A stretch of DNA of 21,156 nt from positions 1 to 21,156 of the forward strand of contig JAKAMV010000064.1 of assembly GCA_021812735.1 (NCBI GenBank). The letters run 5' to 3'. Every line of letters starts with the position of its first letter. Positions within the stretch are counted from its first letter, which is position 1. The notes beneath the pieces are model-generated. The model was given only the letters and a program-made list of their open reading frames with translations. It did not search any database and was not told the origin of the DNA. This DNA comes from Chloroflexota bacterium (GTDB lineage: Bacteria > Chloroflexota > Limnocylindria > Limnocylindrales > CSP1-4). Below, one piece after another: positions 1 to 7,439 of this stretch. Both the position numbers and the translations under genes were made by a program.

Positions 1-1
1 C

Positions 2-124
2 GACGAGCGGGTCACGGAGCTGGCGCTGATGCTGGGGGGCGAGGATGGGGGGCCGGCGGCGTTTGCGGCGGCGCGGGAGCTGCTGGAACGGGCGGCGGGG
101 GATCGCGCGCACGGGCCGGACTGA
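2..124 (+). CDS. recN: DNA repair protein RecN, C-terminal end (partial)
   Basis: Only the last 40 codons are present; the gene begins before the window. The reading frame ends at TGA 122-124 and reads DERVTELALMLGG, then an Ala-rich stretch and ARELLERA. This matches the usual RecN ending, where RVEELARMLGG follows the ATPase head and is followed by a helix of the type AHARELL. RecN is an SMC-like ATPase that acts early in double-strand break repair. Its stop overlaps the next start by one base (TGATG), so the downstream Xer gene is probably translated from the same mRNA. The call rests on a short tail and on position beside a recombinase gene, so it is good but not certain. Confidence 0.72.
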   Translation, partial: DERVTELALMLGGEDGGPAAFAAARELLERAAGDRAHGPD

Positions 125-1158
125 TGGGCGCCGACGACCGTCCCGATCCGCGCGACGCGCTGCGCCGGGCGATCGACGCGTACCTCAGCCACCTGCGCGT
201 CGAACGTGGCCTCTCGCCTCTCACCATTCGGGCGTACGCGGGCGACCTCCGCGCGTTCGCAACGGGCGCGGAGGGCATCGAAGAGTGGGCCACCAGCCCC
301 GATCCAGCGAGAGCCTACCTGGCGGCGCTGGCGCGACCCCCGCGCTCGCTGCGCCCCGCCAGCCACCGCCGCAAGGCCGCCGCCATCCGGGCCTTCTACC
401 GTTTCGCCTACGGCGACGAGCGGATCGACGTCGACGTGGCAGGCACGCTCGACCTGCCGCGGCAGGCCCGGCGCCTCCCCAGCGTGCTGGACCCCGACGA
501 CGTTCGCCGGCTGCTCGAAGGGGTTCCCTTGCCGCCCGCGCCGCCCTCGACCGTCGTCGAAGGCGCTGCCATCCGCGATCGCGCGCTGCTCGAGCTGCTG
601 TACGCGTGCGGCCTGCGCATCAGTGAGGCGCTCGGCCTCGACAGAGCGGACCTGTCGCTGGAAGGCGGCTACGTACGGGTGATCGGCAAAGGGGATCGTG
701 AGCGGCTGGTGCCGGTCGGCGAGCCGGCCCTCGACGCTCTGGTGCGCTGGCTCGACGAGGTGCGCCCGGCCTGGATGGCCCGCCTGTCGTCCGACGGCAG
801 CAGTCGAACGGGGTCGCCGCCGCCGCGCCCGGCGCGGGCCGCCCGCCACGCCGCCGCCGACCCACGCTCGTCCGTCGCCGGCGACCCGCTCTTCGTCACT
901 CCGCGCGGCAAGCGCCTGGGACGCATGGCCGCCTGGCGGGCGGTGCAGCGAGCGGCTGCCAACGCTGGCCTCTCCGAACACGTCACGCCGCACACGCTGC
1001 GGCATTGTTTCGCCACGCACCTGCTCGAAGGGGGCGCGGACCTGCGCGTGGTCCAAGAGCTGCTTGGACATGCGAGCATTGACACCACACAGCTCTATAC
1101 CCATCTGACCGGGGAGCGCATCCGGCAGGTCTACGCGCGGGCGCATCCGCGGGCGTGA
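124..1158 (+). CDS. xerD: Site-specific tyrosine recombinase, XerC/XerD family
   Basis: A 344-residue integrase-type recombinase that should resolve chromosome dimers at a dif site. The N-terminal SAM-like core-binding domain spans about 10-110 (YLSHLRVERGLSPLTIRAY) and the catalytic domain about 120-340. All catalytic residues are visible: R165 (ACGLRISE), K189 (VIGKGDRE), H290 and R293 (HTLRH), H316 (LLGHASIDTT) and nucleophile Y325. Usual Xer proteins are about 300 residues. The extra length is mainly a Ser/Pro/Arg/Ala-rich insert at about 218-252, between the K189 hairpin and the DPLFVT strand. The ATG at 124 overlaps the recN stop. The chromosomal housekeeping context, with scpA/scpB further downstream, favours a native Xer over a phage integrase. 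I cannot separate XerC from XerD from sequence alone. Confidence 0.93.
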   Translation: MGADDRPDPRDALRRAIDAYLSHLRVERGLSPLTIRAYAGDLRAFATGAEGIEEWATSPDPARAYLAALARPPRSLRPASHRRKAAAIRAFYRFAYGDERIDVDVAGTLDLPRQARRLPSVLDPDDVRRLLEGVPLPPAPPSTVVEGAAIRDRALLELLYACGLRISEALGLDRADLSLEGGYVRVIGKGDRERLVPVGEPALDALVRWLDEVRPAWMARLSSDGSSRTGSPPPRPARAARHAAADPRSSVAGDPLFVTPRGKRLGRMAAWRAVQRAAANAGLSEHVTPHTLRHCFATHLLEGGADLRVVQELLGHASIDTTQLYTHLTGERIRQVYARAHPRA

Positions 1159-1182
1159 ACGGGACGGAGAGGAGTGCCGGCG

Positions 1183-1959
1183 ATGCGATACACGGACTCG
1201 CTGCTGGCGGACGGCGAGATCGTCGTGCGCCGGGCGCGCCAACACTGGCTGGCGCCGCTGGTGCAGGCGCGGCGCGCCTGGCTCCTGCTGCTGATCGGAG
1301 CTTTGGCGCTGGTCGCGGGGTTGGCGATCCGGGATGCCTCGGGGATCGCCGGGAGGGTCGGCCTGGGCCTTGCAGTCCTCTCCGTCGTGGCGCTCGCCGC
1401 GGGGCTGGTCTTCGCGCTGTACCACGTCCTCGCCTGGCGCGCGCAGGACTACGTCGTGACCAACCGCCGCGTGGTGCAGGTCGAGGGGATCCTCAACAAG
1501 CGCGCTGCCGACTCGTCGCTCGAGAAGATCAACGATGCGGTCCTCGAGCAGAGCCTCCTAGGCCGGATCCTCGGTTTCGGTGACCTCGAAGTGCTGACGG
1601 CCTCGGAGTCGGCGATCGACCGGTTCCACATGCTGGCGCGGGCCGCCGACTTCAAGCGCGAGATGCTGAACCAGAAGCACGCCCTGGAGCTCGAGGTGGG
1701 CCGCGCACCGGCGCCGCCGCTGCGCGTCGACCCGGCCGTCTGGAACAGCCCGTCGCCAGGCCCGGCAGGCGCCGCGCAGCCAACCTCGGTCGCCGGCGAG
1801 GCCGGGTCGATGCCGCCGACCGGTGACCACCGGCCCGATCGCGCCGACCCGGAGCAGATCATGTCGACGCTGGCGCGCCTCGCGGAGCTGCGCGACCGGG
1901 GCGCCATCACGCCCCAGGAGTTCGAGGCGAAGAAGGCGGAATTGCTGGCGCGGCTCTGA
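1183..1959 (+). CDS. Membrane protein with bacterial PH domain and C-terminal SHOCT domain
   Basis: A 258-residue protein. Two membrane helices lie at about 30-50 and 57-82. They are followed by a bPH2 (DUF304-type) domain at about 83-165 with the family pattern DYVVTNRRVVQVEGILNK, then SSLEKINDAVLEQSLLGRILGFGDLEV. After a Pro/Ala/Gly linker (about 175-222) comes a SHOCT-like helical hairpin at 227-258 (LARLAELRDRGAITPQEFEAKKAELL). Such proteins are inner-membrane anchored with a cytoplasmic PH fold and have no settled biochemical role. I chose ATG 1183 over an in-frame GTG at 1174 because GGAGAGGAG (1166-1174) sits at normal spacing before 1183 and would overlap the GTG. The gene follows xer by 24 bases and is probably co-transcribed. 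Confidence 0.87.
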   Translation: MRYTDSLLADGEIVVRRARQHWLAPLVQARRAWLLLLIGALALVAGLAIRDASGIAGRVGLGLAVLSVVALAAGLVFALYHVLAWRAQDYVVTNRRVVQVEGILNKRAADSSLEKINDAVLEQSLLGRILGFGDLEVLTASESAIDRFHMLARAADFKREMLNQKHALELEVGRAPAPPLRVDPAVWNSPSPGPAGAAQPTSVAGEAGSMPPTGDHRPDRADPEQIMSTLARLAELRDRGAITPQEFEAKKAELLARL

Positions 1960-2061
1960 CGCGCCGGGACCGCCACCGGCACGGGCCGTCTGATTGGCGC
2001 CTGGACGAGGCCGACGATCGCTCCGTAAGGGGCCCGGCGCACCCGCGTCTCTCCCTGCCGC

Positions 2062-2067
2062 TACCAT
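2062..2067 (+). promoter_or_regulatory. Candidate -10 box (TACCAT) for the M50 protease gene
   Basis: TACCAT preceded by GC fits the GCTAnnnT pattern seen before other transcription units here. It lies in the 141-base gap after the PH-domain gene and would give a leader of about 25 bases before GTG 2101. No -35 box is visible. Confidence 0.45.
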
Positions 2068-2091
2068 GTGCGCGTCGCCCGGTTCCAGCAC

Positions 2092-2096
2092 GGAGG
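2092..2096 (+). promoter_or_regulatory. Ribosome binding site setting the M50 start
   Basis: GGAGG lies 4 bases before GTG 2101. It selects that start over GTG 2068, which has no Shine-Dalgarno sequence. Confidence 0.6.
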
Positions 2097-2100
2097 TCGC

Positions 2101-2742
2101 GTGAATTCGCAGCTCGTTGCGTCCCTGATCGCGGTGGCGGTCATCCTGCTCGTCGGGTTCCCCGTGCACGAGTTCAGCCACGCGCTTGCCGCCGACCGGC
2201 TGGGGGACCACACCGCGCGATACCTGGGCCGGCTTTCGCTCGATCCGCGTGTGCACTTCGACCCGCTCGGGGCGGGGCTGCTCGCGCTGAGCGCGCTGGC
2301 CGGCGGCATCTTCGTCGGCTGGGCCAAGCCCACCCCGGTGAACCCAAGCAACCTCGAGGGCGGACAACGGGGTGAGGCGATCGTGGCCGCCGCCGGGCCG
2401 CTCTCGAACTTGACCATGGCCGCGCTGGTGGCGGTTGCCCTGCGCGCCATCAATGCCTTCGGCCTCCTGAACCCATATGGCGGGCAGGCGCAGGACCTGC
2501 TCTGGCTGGTCTTGAACTACCTGGTGCTGATCAACGTCTTCCTCTTCGTCTTCAATCTGCTGCCGATCCCGCCGCTCGACGGGTACAAAGTGCTGCTGGG
2601 GGTCGTGAGCCCGCGGACGGCATGGCAGATCCGCCAGTACGAGCAGTACGGGTTCCTGCTGATCATCGTGCTCTTCCTCGTGGGAGCACCGGTCATCAGC
2701 CCGATCGGGGAGCACATCTATTCGTTCCTGGTGGGCGGTTAA
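2101..2742 (+). CDS. Site-2 protease family zinc metalloprotease (peptidase M50)
   Basis: A 213-residue intramembrane protease. It carries the zinc motif HEFSH (H23, E24, H27) in the first membrane segment and the distal motif NLLPIPPLDG, where D160 is the third metal ligand. The GGIFVGWAKPTPVNP segment and AAAGPLSNL are typical of the short M50B proteins of Chloroflexota, Actinobacteria and Firmicutes. Hydrophobic segments lie at about 5-20, 58-74, 93-117, 132-155 and 184-200. I chose GTG 2101 because GGAGG (2092-2096) lies just upstream; a longer start at GTG 2068 would abut the -10 box. The substrate is unknown. The stop codon lies inside the start region of the HD gene, so the two are probably coupled. 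Confidence 0.9.
   Translation: MNSQLVASLIAVAVILLVGFPVHEFSHALAADRLGDHTARYLGRLSLDPRVHFDPLGAGLLALSALAGGIFVGWAKPTPVNPSNLEGGQRGEAIVAAAGPLSNLTMAALVAVALRAINAFGLLNPYGGQAQDLLWLVLNYLVLINVFLFVFNLLPIPPLDGYKVLLGVVSPRTAWQIRQYEQYGFLLIIVLFLVGAPVISPIGEHIYSFLVGG
2707..2712 (+). promoter_or_regulatory. Ribosome binding site for an apparent ATT start
   Basis: GGGGAG inside the end of the M50 gene lies 7 bases before ATT 2720 in the HD-protein frame. No ATG, GTG or TTG exists in that frame between the upstream stop at 2660 and ATG 2846. Confidence 0.5.
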
Positions 2743-3208
2743 AGTCCGCCAGTTCGCCACCCACCTGGTCGCCCGTGTCACGCCCGAGGAGTGGCGTGCG
2801 CTGGAGGCGTGGCTGACGCCGGCGCAGCGTCGGCTCTTCGCGTCGATGCACCGGGCCGATCGGCGCCACGGCCTCGACGTGGTGCGTCGCCTGCGCGACG
2901 AGGGCTGGAGGGACGAGGACGTGCTGCTCGCCGGGCTCTTCCACGATGCGGGTAAGGGCCGCACCGGGCTCTGGCCGCGTGTGGTCTGGTCGCTGGGCGA
3001 GCGCTACGGCAAGGAGCCCCGCCGCATCGCCTCGCACATACCGGGCTTCACGGCGGCCCTGCACCAGCTCGAGCGGCACCCCGAGGTCTCGGCCGAGCTC
3101 GCGCTGCGCGCCGGCTGTTCGTCCCGCACGGCCGAACTGATCCGTCGCCAGGCCAGACCGTCGGACCCGGCGGGCGAGGCCCTGCACCGGGCCGACGAGG
3201 CGAGCTGA
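2720..3208 (+). CDS. HD-domain phosphohydrolase-like protein, apparent ATT start
   Basis: A protein of about 162 residues if it begins at ATT 2720. Metal-binding HD residues are visible: H50 (DRRHGLDV), then H75-D76 (LFHDAGKG) and a late Asp in HRADEAS. The family hydrolyses phosphomonoesters or phosphodiesters, and the substrate here is unknown. The first conventional start, ATG 2846, would drop 42 upstream residues that look coding (VRQFATHLVARVTPEEW, then WLTPAQRRLFASM) and match the usual helical N-terminus of such proteins. The frame is open back to TGA 2660. ATT 2720 has GGGGAG seven bases upstream, and the gene overlaps M50 by 23 bases. A sequence error hiding a normal start is the alternative. 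The stop lies two bases before scpA. Confidence 0.75.
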   Translation: MRSWWAVKVRQFATHLVARVTPEEWRALEAWLTPAQRRLFASMHRADRRHGLDVVRRLRDEGWRDEDVLLAGLFHDAGKGRTGLWPRVVWSLGERYGKEPRRIASHIPGFTAALHQLERHPEVSAELALRAGCSSRTAELIRRQARPSDPAGEALHRADEAS

Positions 3209-3210
3209 CG

Positions 3211-4224
3211 ATGGGCCTGTCGCGGGTCGGCTCGTCGTCTCGGCGCCCTGGGACCGCGCCTCCGCCGATCGCGGTCTCGTTCGGGGAGGGGCGGCGCCCG
3301 GAGCAGGCCACACGCGTCTGCGTCGGGATGGCTCCCCAAACCGACGCCGCCGGCGTGGCGTTCGAGCCGGTAGCCCGCGCCGGCCTACCCGCGGCCGCGC
3401 CCGGCTCGTTCAGGGACGCCCTCTCGACCGGGCCCGAGCGCGATCCGATCGCCTTCGAGGGCCCGCTCGCGCTGCTCCTCTCGTTGATCGAGGCGCGCCA
3501 ACTCGACGTGCTGACGGTGCCGCTGGGGGCGCTGGCGGGCGCGTACCTGGAGGCGCTCGCACGGCTCGAGGGGGAGCGGCTGCCGTATCTGAGCGCGTTC
3601 GTGGCCGTGGCGGCCCAGCTGATCCTGATCAAGTCGCGGGCGCTCCTGCCCCGGGCGCCGGCGGAGGCCCCAACGGAGCTGGTCGACGAGGGCCCCGATC
3701 CTGAGGCCCAACTGCGGCGGCGGTTGATCCTGTACCGTGCATACCGGGACGCCGGCTTGTGGCTGGCCGAGCGGGCACGGACGTGCGGGCCCCTGTTTCG
3801 CCGAGAGCCGTCCGTGGCGCAGGCGGCCGGGCTGGCTGGGGCGCGCCCGCCCGCGGTCACGCCGCTGGACCCGGCCCTGCTCGTCGCCGCACTCCGCAGT
3901 GCCGCGCAGCTGGCTCCGCCGGCGCCGCCACCCCCAGAGGTGCTGCGGCGCACGATCACGCTGGCCGAACGGGCCGAAGCGATCCGCGCGGCGATCCGGC
4001 GCGCGCCAATGGTGGTGCTCCAGGAGCTGCTCGGCGAGACCGCCGACCGGGTGCTGGCGGCCGTGACGTTCCTCGCGATGCTCGAGCTGGTCAAGCGCCG
4101 CGAGATCGCCGTGGAGCAGGATCGCCCTTGGGGGCCCATCCGGTGCAGACGGCTCGAGCGGCTCGGCCTGGCACCGGAGGCGGAGGCCGTCCCGATCGAC
4201 GAGACGCTGGAGGGGTTCGCGTGA
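3211..4224 (+). CDS. scpA: Segregation and condensation protein A
   Basis: ScpA is the kleisin that bridges the two Smc heads and binds ScpB in the bacterial condensin complex. The conserved start of the domain, AFEGPLALLLSLIEARQLDV, is at residues 81-100. It is followed by YLSAFVAVAAQLILIKSRALLP (about 130-150) and a C-terminal winged helix (TFLAMLELVKRREIAVEQ). The protein is 337 residues, about 80 longer than usual. Roughly 75 residues precede the domain and are low complexity, rich in Ala, Pro, Gly, Ser and Arg. ATG 3211 has a GAGGCGAG sequence upstream and follows the HD stop by two bases; ATG 3328 is an alternative without a good ribosome binding site. The stop overlaps scpB by four bases (GTGA). 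Confidence 0.92.
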   Translation: MGLSRVGSSSRRPGTAPPPIAVSFGEGRRPEQATRVCVGMAPQTDAAGVAFEPVARAGLPAAAPGSFRDALSTGPERDPIAFEGPLALLLSLIEARQLDVLTVPLGALAGAYLEALARLEGERLPYLSAFVAVAAQLILIKSRALLPRAPAEAPTELVDEGPDPEAQLRRRLILYRAYRDAGLWLAERARTCGPLFRREPSVAQAAGLAGARPPAVTPLDPALLVAALRSAAQLAPPAPPPPEVLRRTITLAERAEAIRAAIRRAPMVVLQELLGETADRVLAAVTFLAMLELVKRREIAVEQDRPWGPIRCRRLERLGLAPEAEAVPIDETLEGFA

Positions 4225-4829
4225 CCCCCGGCGACGGCGCGACCCCCGAGGCCGGGGCGGCAGCCGAGGCCGGCGCGGCAGCCGACGGTCTCACCACGGC
4301 GCAGCTCGAGGCGCTCCTCTTCGTGGCCGAGCGGCCCCTTCCTCGTCGCGAGATCGCGACGCTGGCCGGCGTCGACGCCGCGACGGTCGATGCGCGTCTG
4401 GGGGACCTCGAGGTCGAGCTTGCCGGCCGCGGCATCCGCCTGCTGGCCGTCGGCGACCGCGTGGCGCTGGCCACCGCACCCGAAGCCGGCGCGCTGATCG
4501 CGCGCTACGTGGGCAGCGAAGGAGTCCGCCTCACGCCGGCCGCGCTCGAGACGCTGGCGATCGTGGCCTACCGCCAGCCGGTGACGCGTGCCGCCATCGA
4601 ACGGATCCGCGGCGTCGACTCCGATTACGTCGTCCGGTCGCTGCTGCACCGCCGGTTGCTCGTCGAACAAGGGCGTGCCGATGCTCCCGGTCGGCCGATC
4701 CTCTACGGGACCTCGTTCGAGTTCCTCGAGCGCTTCGGCCTGACCTCGCTCGACGAGCTGCCCGAGCTCGACGCCGAGATCGCCGCGCGGCTTGCCGAAG
4801 CCGAGGCCGAGGCCTCGAGCGAACCATGA
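4221..4829 (+). CDS. scpB: Segregation and condensation protein B
   Basis: A 202-residue ScpB, the dimeric winged-helix partner of ScpA in Smc condensin. Winged helix 1 spans about 25-87 (LEALLFVAERPLPRREIATL) and winged helix 2 about 104-170. The second contains the family hallmark ETLAIVAYRQPVTRAAIE, then RGVDSDYVVRSLLHRRLL and GRPILYGTSFEFLERFGL. The GTG start at 4221 overlaps the scpA stop, and GGAGGGG (4209-4215) lies just upstream. The longer open frame running back to 3759 is the scpA gene read in another phase and is not part of this protein. The first 22 residues are Ala/Gly/Glu-rich and probably disordered. Confidence 0.95.
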   Translation: MTPGDGATPEAGAAAEAGAAADGLTTAQLEALLFVAERPLPRREIATLAGVDAATVDARLGDLEVELAGRGIRLLAVGDRVALATAPEAGALIARYVGSEGVRLTPAALETLAIVAYRQPVTRAAIERIRGVDSDYVVRSLLHRRLLVEQGRADAPGRPILYGTSFEFLERFGLTSLDELPELDAEIAARLAEAEAEASSEP

Positions 4830-4877
4830 GGTGCCATACGGCCGTGACCCGAGCCGCGGTCGGGGGGCGGGGCTGAG

Positions 4878-5747
4878 ATGGCGCAGGTGCGCCTGCAGAA
4901 GGCCCTCGCCGATGCCGGGATCACGTCGCGGCGCCACGCCGAGGAACTGATCGCCGCCGGTCGCGTCAGCGTCGACGGCCTGGTCGCCACGCTCGGCATG
5001 AAGGTCGACCCGGACCGCCAGTCGATCGCGCTCGACGGGCGACCGCTGCCCACCCGCGCCGCACGCATCTATTTGGCGCTCCACAAGCCGGCCGGCGTCA
5101 CGAGCACGGTCGCGGACCGGCACGCCGCCAGGACCGTGCTCGACCTCGTGCCCCCCGACCTCCTCGCTCGGGCCGGCCGGCTCTACCCCGTGGGCCGCCT
5201 CGACCGGGAATCGGAGGGGCTGTTGCTGCTCACCAACGACGGCAACTGGGCGGAACGTGTGCTGCACCCGCGCCACGCCGTCGAACGCGAGTACGCCGTC
5301 GGGCTCGGCCGTCCCCTGACGCCCGACGAGGCCCGCCGGTTGCGTGCAGGGATCCTGCTGCAGGAGGGTGCCGCCGTGCTCCTCGATCTCCGTCCGGCGA
5401 CCCGCACCGAGACGCGCGCCCTGCTGGGGCTGCTGGGTCCGGGCCTGCCGACCGGGCTGGCGTGGTACCGGGCGACGTTGGGCCAGGGCTGGAAGCGGCA
5501 GCTCCGCCGCATGTTCGCGGCGGTGGGCGCCCCGGTGCTACGTCTGGTGCGTGTACGGATCGGGACGCTGCGCCTCGGCGGGTTGCGCCCGGGCGAGCTG
5601 CGCTTGCTCAGTGCCGCCGAGGCCGCGCAGCTGGCGGCGATCGGCGCCAGGGCGCCGACGCGTGGGCTACCCTTGTCCCGGCACGCAGCGGGCGAGACGG
5701 ACTCGCGGCGGGGACGGGGTAGGCGCAGCGTGGGGACGGAACGGTGA
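4878..5747 (+). CDS. rluB: Pseudouridine synthase, RluB/RsuA family
   Basis: A 289-residue S4-domain pseudouridine synthase that probably modifies a uridine in large-subunit rRNA. The S4 RNA-binding domain is at 4-50 (RLQKALADAGITSRRHAEELI). The catalytic domain has the Asp motif GRLDRESEGLLLLTND with D109 as nucleophile, then KPAGVTST earlier and GWKRQLRRMFAAVG near the C-terminus. The last 30 residues are an Arg/Gly/Ser-rich tail. ATG 4878 follows a G-rich ribosome binding region (GGGGGGCGGGG at 4862-4872). The position between scpB and cmk is classical. The stop overlaps the cmk GTG by four bases. RsuA-type 16S specificity cannot be excluded, but genes in this neighbourhood are usually RluB-like. 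Confidence 0.92.
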   Translation: MAQVRLQKALADAGITSRRHAEELIAAGRVSVDGLVATLGMKVDPDRQSIALDGRPLPTRAARIYLALHKPAGVTSTVADRHAARTVLDLVPPDLLARAGRLYPVGRLDRESEGLLLLTNDGNWAERVLHPRHAVEREYAVGLGRPLTPDEARRLRAGILLQEGAAVLLDLRPATRTETRALLGLLGPGLPTGLAWYRATLGQGWKRQLRRMFAAVGAPVLRLVRVRIGTLRLGGLRPGELRLLSAAEAAQLAAIGARAPTRGLPLSRHAAGETDSRRGRGRRSVGTER

Positions 5748-6457
5748 CGGGCCCGCGCGGGCCGGTCGTGGCGATCGACGGGCCCGCGTCGAGCGGCAAG
5801 AGCACGGTGGGCGCGCTGGCGGCGGCTCGGCTTGGGTTGCGCTTCTGCGACACCGGACTCTTCTACCGCGCCGCGGCCTGGCTCGCCCTGCAGCGCGGCG
5901 TGGCGCCGGACGACGGCCCGACCCTGGCCGCGCTGGTGCCGGAACTGCGGCTCGAGCCCGACGCGGCGGGCCGCTATCTACGGGTGCGTGCGGCGGGCCG
6001 GGAGATCACCGGATTGGTCCACGACCCGTCGATCGAGCGGATCGTGAGCGAGGTGTCGCGCCAGCCGGAGGTCCGCGCGGCGCTGCTGCCTCGGCAGCGT
6101 GAGCTGGCGGCGAGCGGCGGGATCGTCGTGGCGGGACGCGACATCGGGACGGTGGTGTTGCCCGACGCCGACATCAAGATCTACCTCGATGCGACATTGG
6201 CTGAACGTGCCAGGCGGCGTGGGCTCGAGCGGGGCGTTCCCGACGATGGCAGTAGTGCCGCCGCGGAGGAGCGCATCGTCGCGGAGCTGCGAGCGCGGGA
6301 CGCGCTCGACAGCAGTCGCGCGGCAGCGCCGCTGCGCGTCGCACCCGACGCGGTCGTGATCCGCACCGATGGGTTCACGCTCGAGCAGGCGGTCGAGGCC
6401 GTGGTCGCGGCGGTCGAGTCGAAGGTGGGCGCCGGCCCGTTTCCGCAGGTTCCGTGA
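5744..6457 (+). CDS. cmk: Cytidylate kinase
   Basis: A 237-residue (d)CMP kinase that phosphorylates CMP and dCMP with ATP in pyrimidine nucleotide salvage. The P-loop GPASSGKST is at 13-21 near the N-terminus. Family motifs follow: LGLRFCDTGLFYRAAA (CMP-binding), VSEVSRQPEVRAALLPRQRELA, the hallmark VVAGRDIGTVVLPDADIKIYL, and the lid region AERARRRGLE. The GTG start overlaps the rluB stop by four bases, so translation is probably coupled. Length and motif order are normal. The last dozen residues are variable and overlap the region that carries the ispH promoter. Confidence 0.96.
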   Translation: MTGPRGPVVAIDGPASSGKSTVGALAAARLGLRFCDTGLFYRAAAWLALQRGVAPDDGPTLAALVPELRLEPDAAGRYLRVRAAGREITGLVHDPSIERIVSEVSRQPEVRAALLPRQRELAASGGIVVAGRDIGTVVLPDADIKIYLDATLAERARRRGLERGVPDDGSSAAAEERIVAELRARDALDSSRAAAPLRVAPDAVVIRTDGFTLEQAVEAVVAAVESKVGAGPFPQVP

Positions 6458-6463
6458 CACAAT
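6458..6463 (+). promoter_or_regulatory. Candidate -10 box (CACAAT) for leaderless ispH transcript
   Basis: CACAAT begins right after the cmk stop codon and ends 8 bases before ATG 6472. Transcription would therefore start at or next to the A of the ATG. No Shine-Dalgarno sequence precedes that ATG, and no -35 box is visible. Confidence 0.45.
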
Positions 6464-6471
6464 GCCCGGCG

Positions 6472-7437
6472 ATGGGAAAGGTTCGGGACGTCGTCATCAC
6501 GCGCCGTACCGGCTTCTGTTACGGCGTCCGCGAGGCGATCGACTACGCCAAGACCGCCGCGGCGGAAGGGAAGAAGACGCATACCCTCGGCCAGGTCGTC
6601 CACAACGAGGGCGTGATCGAACAGCTCGAGGCGCAGGGGATCCGCACCGTCGCCACGCTCGACGAGGTACGGGAGGGCGCCGCGGTGGTGATCCGCGCCC
6701 ACGGCGTCACCCCCGAGGTGATGGACCGCGCGAAGGCTCGCGGCCTGGAGGTGATCGACGGTACCTGCACCTGGGTGATCCAGGAGCAGCGGGCGTTGAC
6801 CCAGCTCGTGGCCGACGGCTACACGATCGTGCTGCTGGGCACGCCGAAACACCCCGAGGTCGTGGGGCTCCTCGGCTTCGCGCCCAACGCGATCGTGGTC
6901 GACGAGGAGGAGGACTGGGCGCGCATCCCACGGACGAAGCGCATGGCGCTCCTCAGCCAGAGCACGCAGCCCCCGTGGAAATTCGAGAAGCTGGCCGCGT
7001 TCCTCGTTTCCCGCTGCCATGAGCTCAAGATCGTCAACACGATCTGTCCGGTCACGATCCGTCGCCAGCAGGACACCATGGAGGCGGCCGCGGCGGTCGA
7101 GTTCATGGTGGTGGTGGGAGGGCGGAGCAGCGCCAACACGCGAGAGCTCACCCGGCTCTGCCAGATCGTCGGGACGCCGGTGTTACAAGTGGAGTCGGCT
7201 GCGGATCTGCAAGACCCCGATCTCTTCGGCGAGGCCGAGGTGGTCGGGGTGACGGGCGGCACGTCGACCCCGATCGAGGACCTACAGGTGGTGACGCGGC
7301 GCATCTACGAGATCGCCGGCACGCCTGAGGTGCGGATGCGTGCGGCCGAGCTGGCCGCGGCTTCGCTGCGCCGGGTGGCCGATTCGACGTACCGCACGAG
7401 CAGCGTCTCTGCGGGCGTTCTCGCTGGCGAGGCCTGA
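6472..7437 (+). CDS. ispH: 4-hydroxy-3-methylbut-2-enyl diphosphate reductase
   Basis: A 321-residue IspH, the last enzyme of the MEP pathway, which reduces HMBPP to IPP and DMAPP. The three cluster cysteines are C16 (GFCYGV), C99 (GTCTWV) and C192 (NTICPVT). Substrate-binding H44 (VVHNEGV), H77 (RAHGV), H127 and catalytic E129 (KHPEV) are present. [11 protein letters not shown] and [11 protein letters not shown] are the usual diphosphate-binding regions. Around C99 and C192 the common CP and CNAT patterns are replaced by CTW and CPVT, so this is a divergent branch with all key ligands kept. I chose ATG 6472 over in-frame GTG 6454, which lies inside the cmk end and upstream of the CACAAT box. 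The position between cmk and der fits. Confidence 0.95.
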   Translation: MGKVRDVVITRRTGFCYGVREAIDYAKTAAAEGKKTHTLGQVVHNEGVIEQLEAQGIRTVATLDEVREGAAVVIRAHGVTPEVMDRAKARGLEVIDGTCTWVIQEQRALTQLVADGYTIVLLGTPKHPEVVGLLGFAPNAIVVDEEEDWARIPRTKRMALLSQSTQPPWKFEKLAAFLVSRCHELKIVNTICPVTIRRQQDTMEAAAAVEFMVVVGGRSSANTRELTRLCQIVGTPVLQVESAADLQDPDLFGEAEVVGVTGGTSTPIEDLQVVTRRIYEIAGTPEVRMRAAELAAASLRRVADSTYRTSSVSAGVLAGEA

Positions 7438-7439
7438 GG

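Noticed and set aside
124..1158. Xer recombinase as the integrase of a mobile element
   Set aside because: There are no att repeats, cargo genes or composition change. The gene overlaps recN and sits in a conserved housekeeping order. The tRNA-Pro at 9209 shows no duplicated 3' end that I could find in the window.
1558..2964. 468-codon open frame on the - strand
   Set aside because: Antisense to the PH-domain, M50 and HD genes, low complexity, no ribosome binding site or domain.
3759..4220. Longer start for scpB
   Set aside because: The extra part is scpA read in another phase. GTG 4221 has GGAGGGG upstream and the usual GTGA overlap.
3048..5276. 742-codon open frame on the - strand across scpA, scpB and rluB
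   Set aside because: It lies antisense to well-supported genes. Its composition is the Arg/Ser/Ala/Gly pattern that very GC-rich DNA gives in shadow frames, and it shows no domain.
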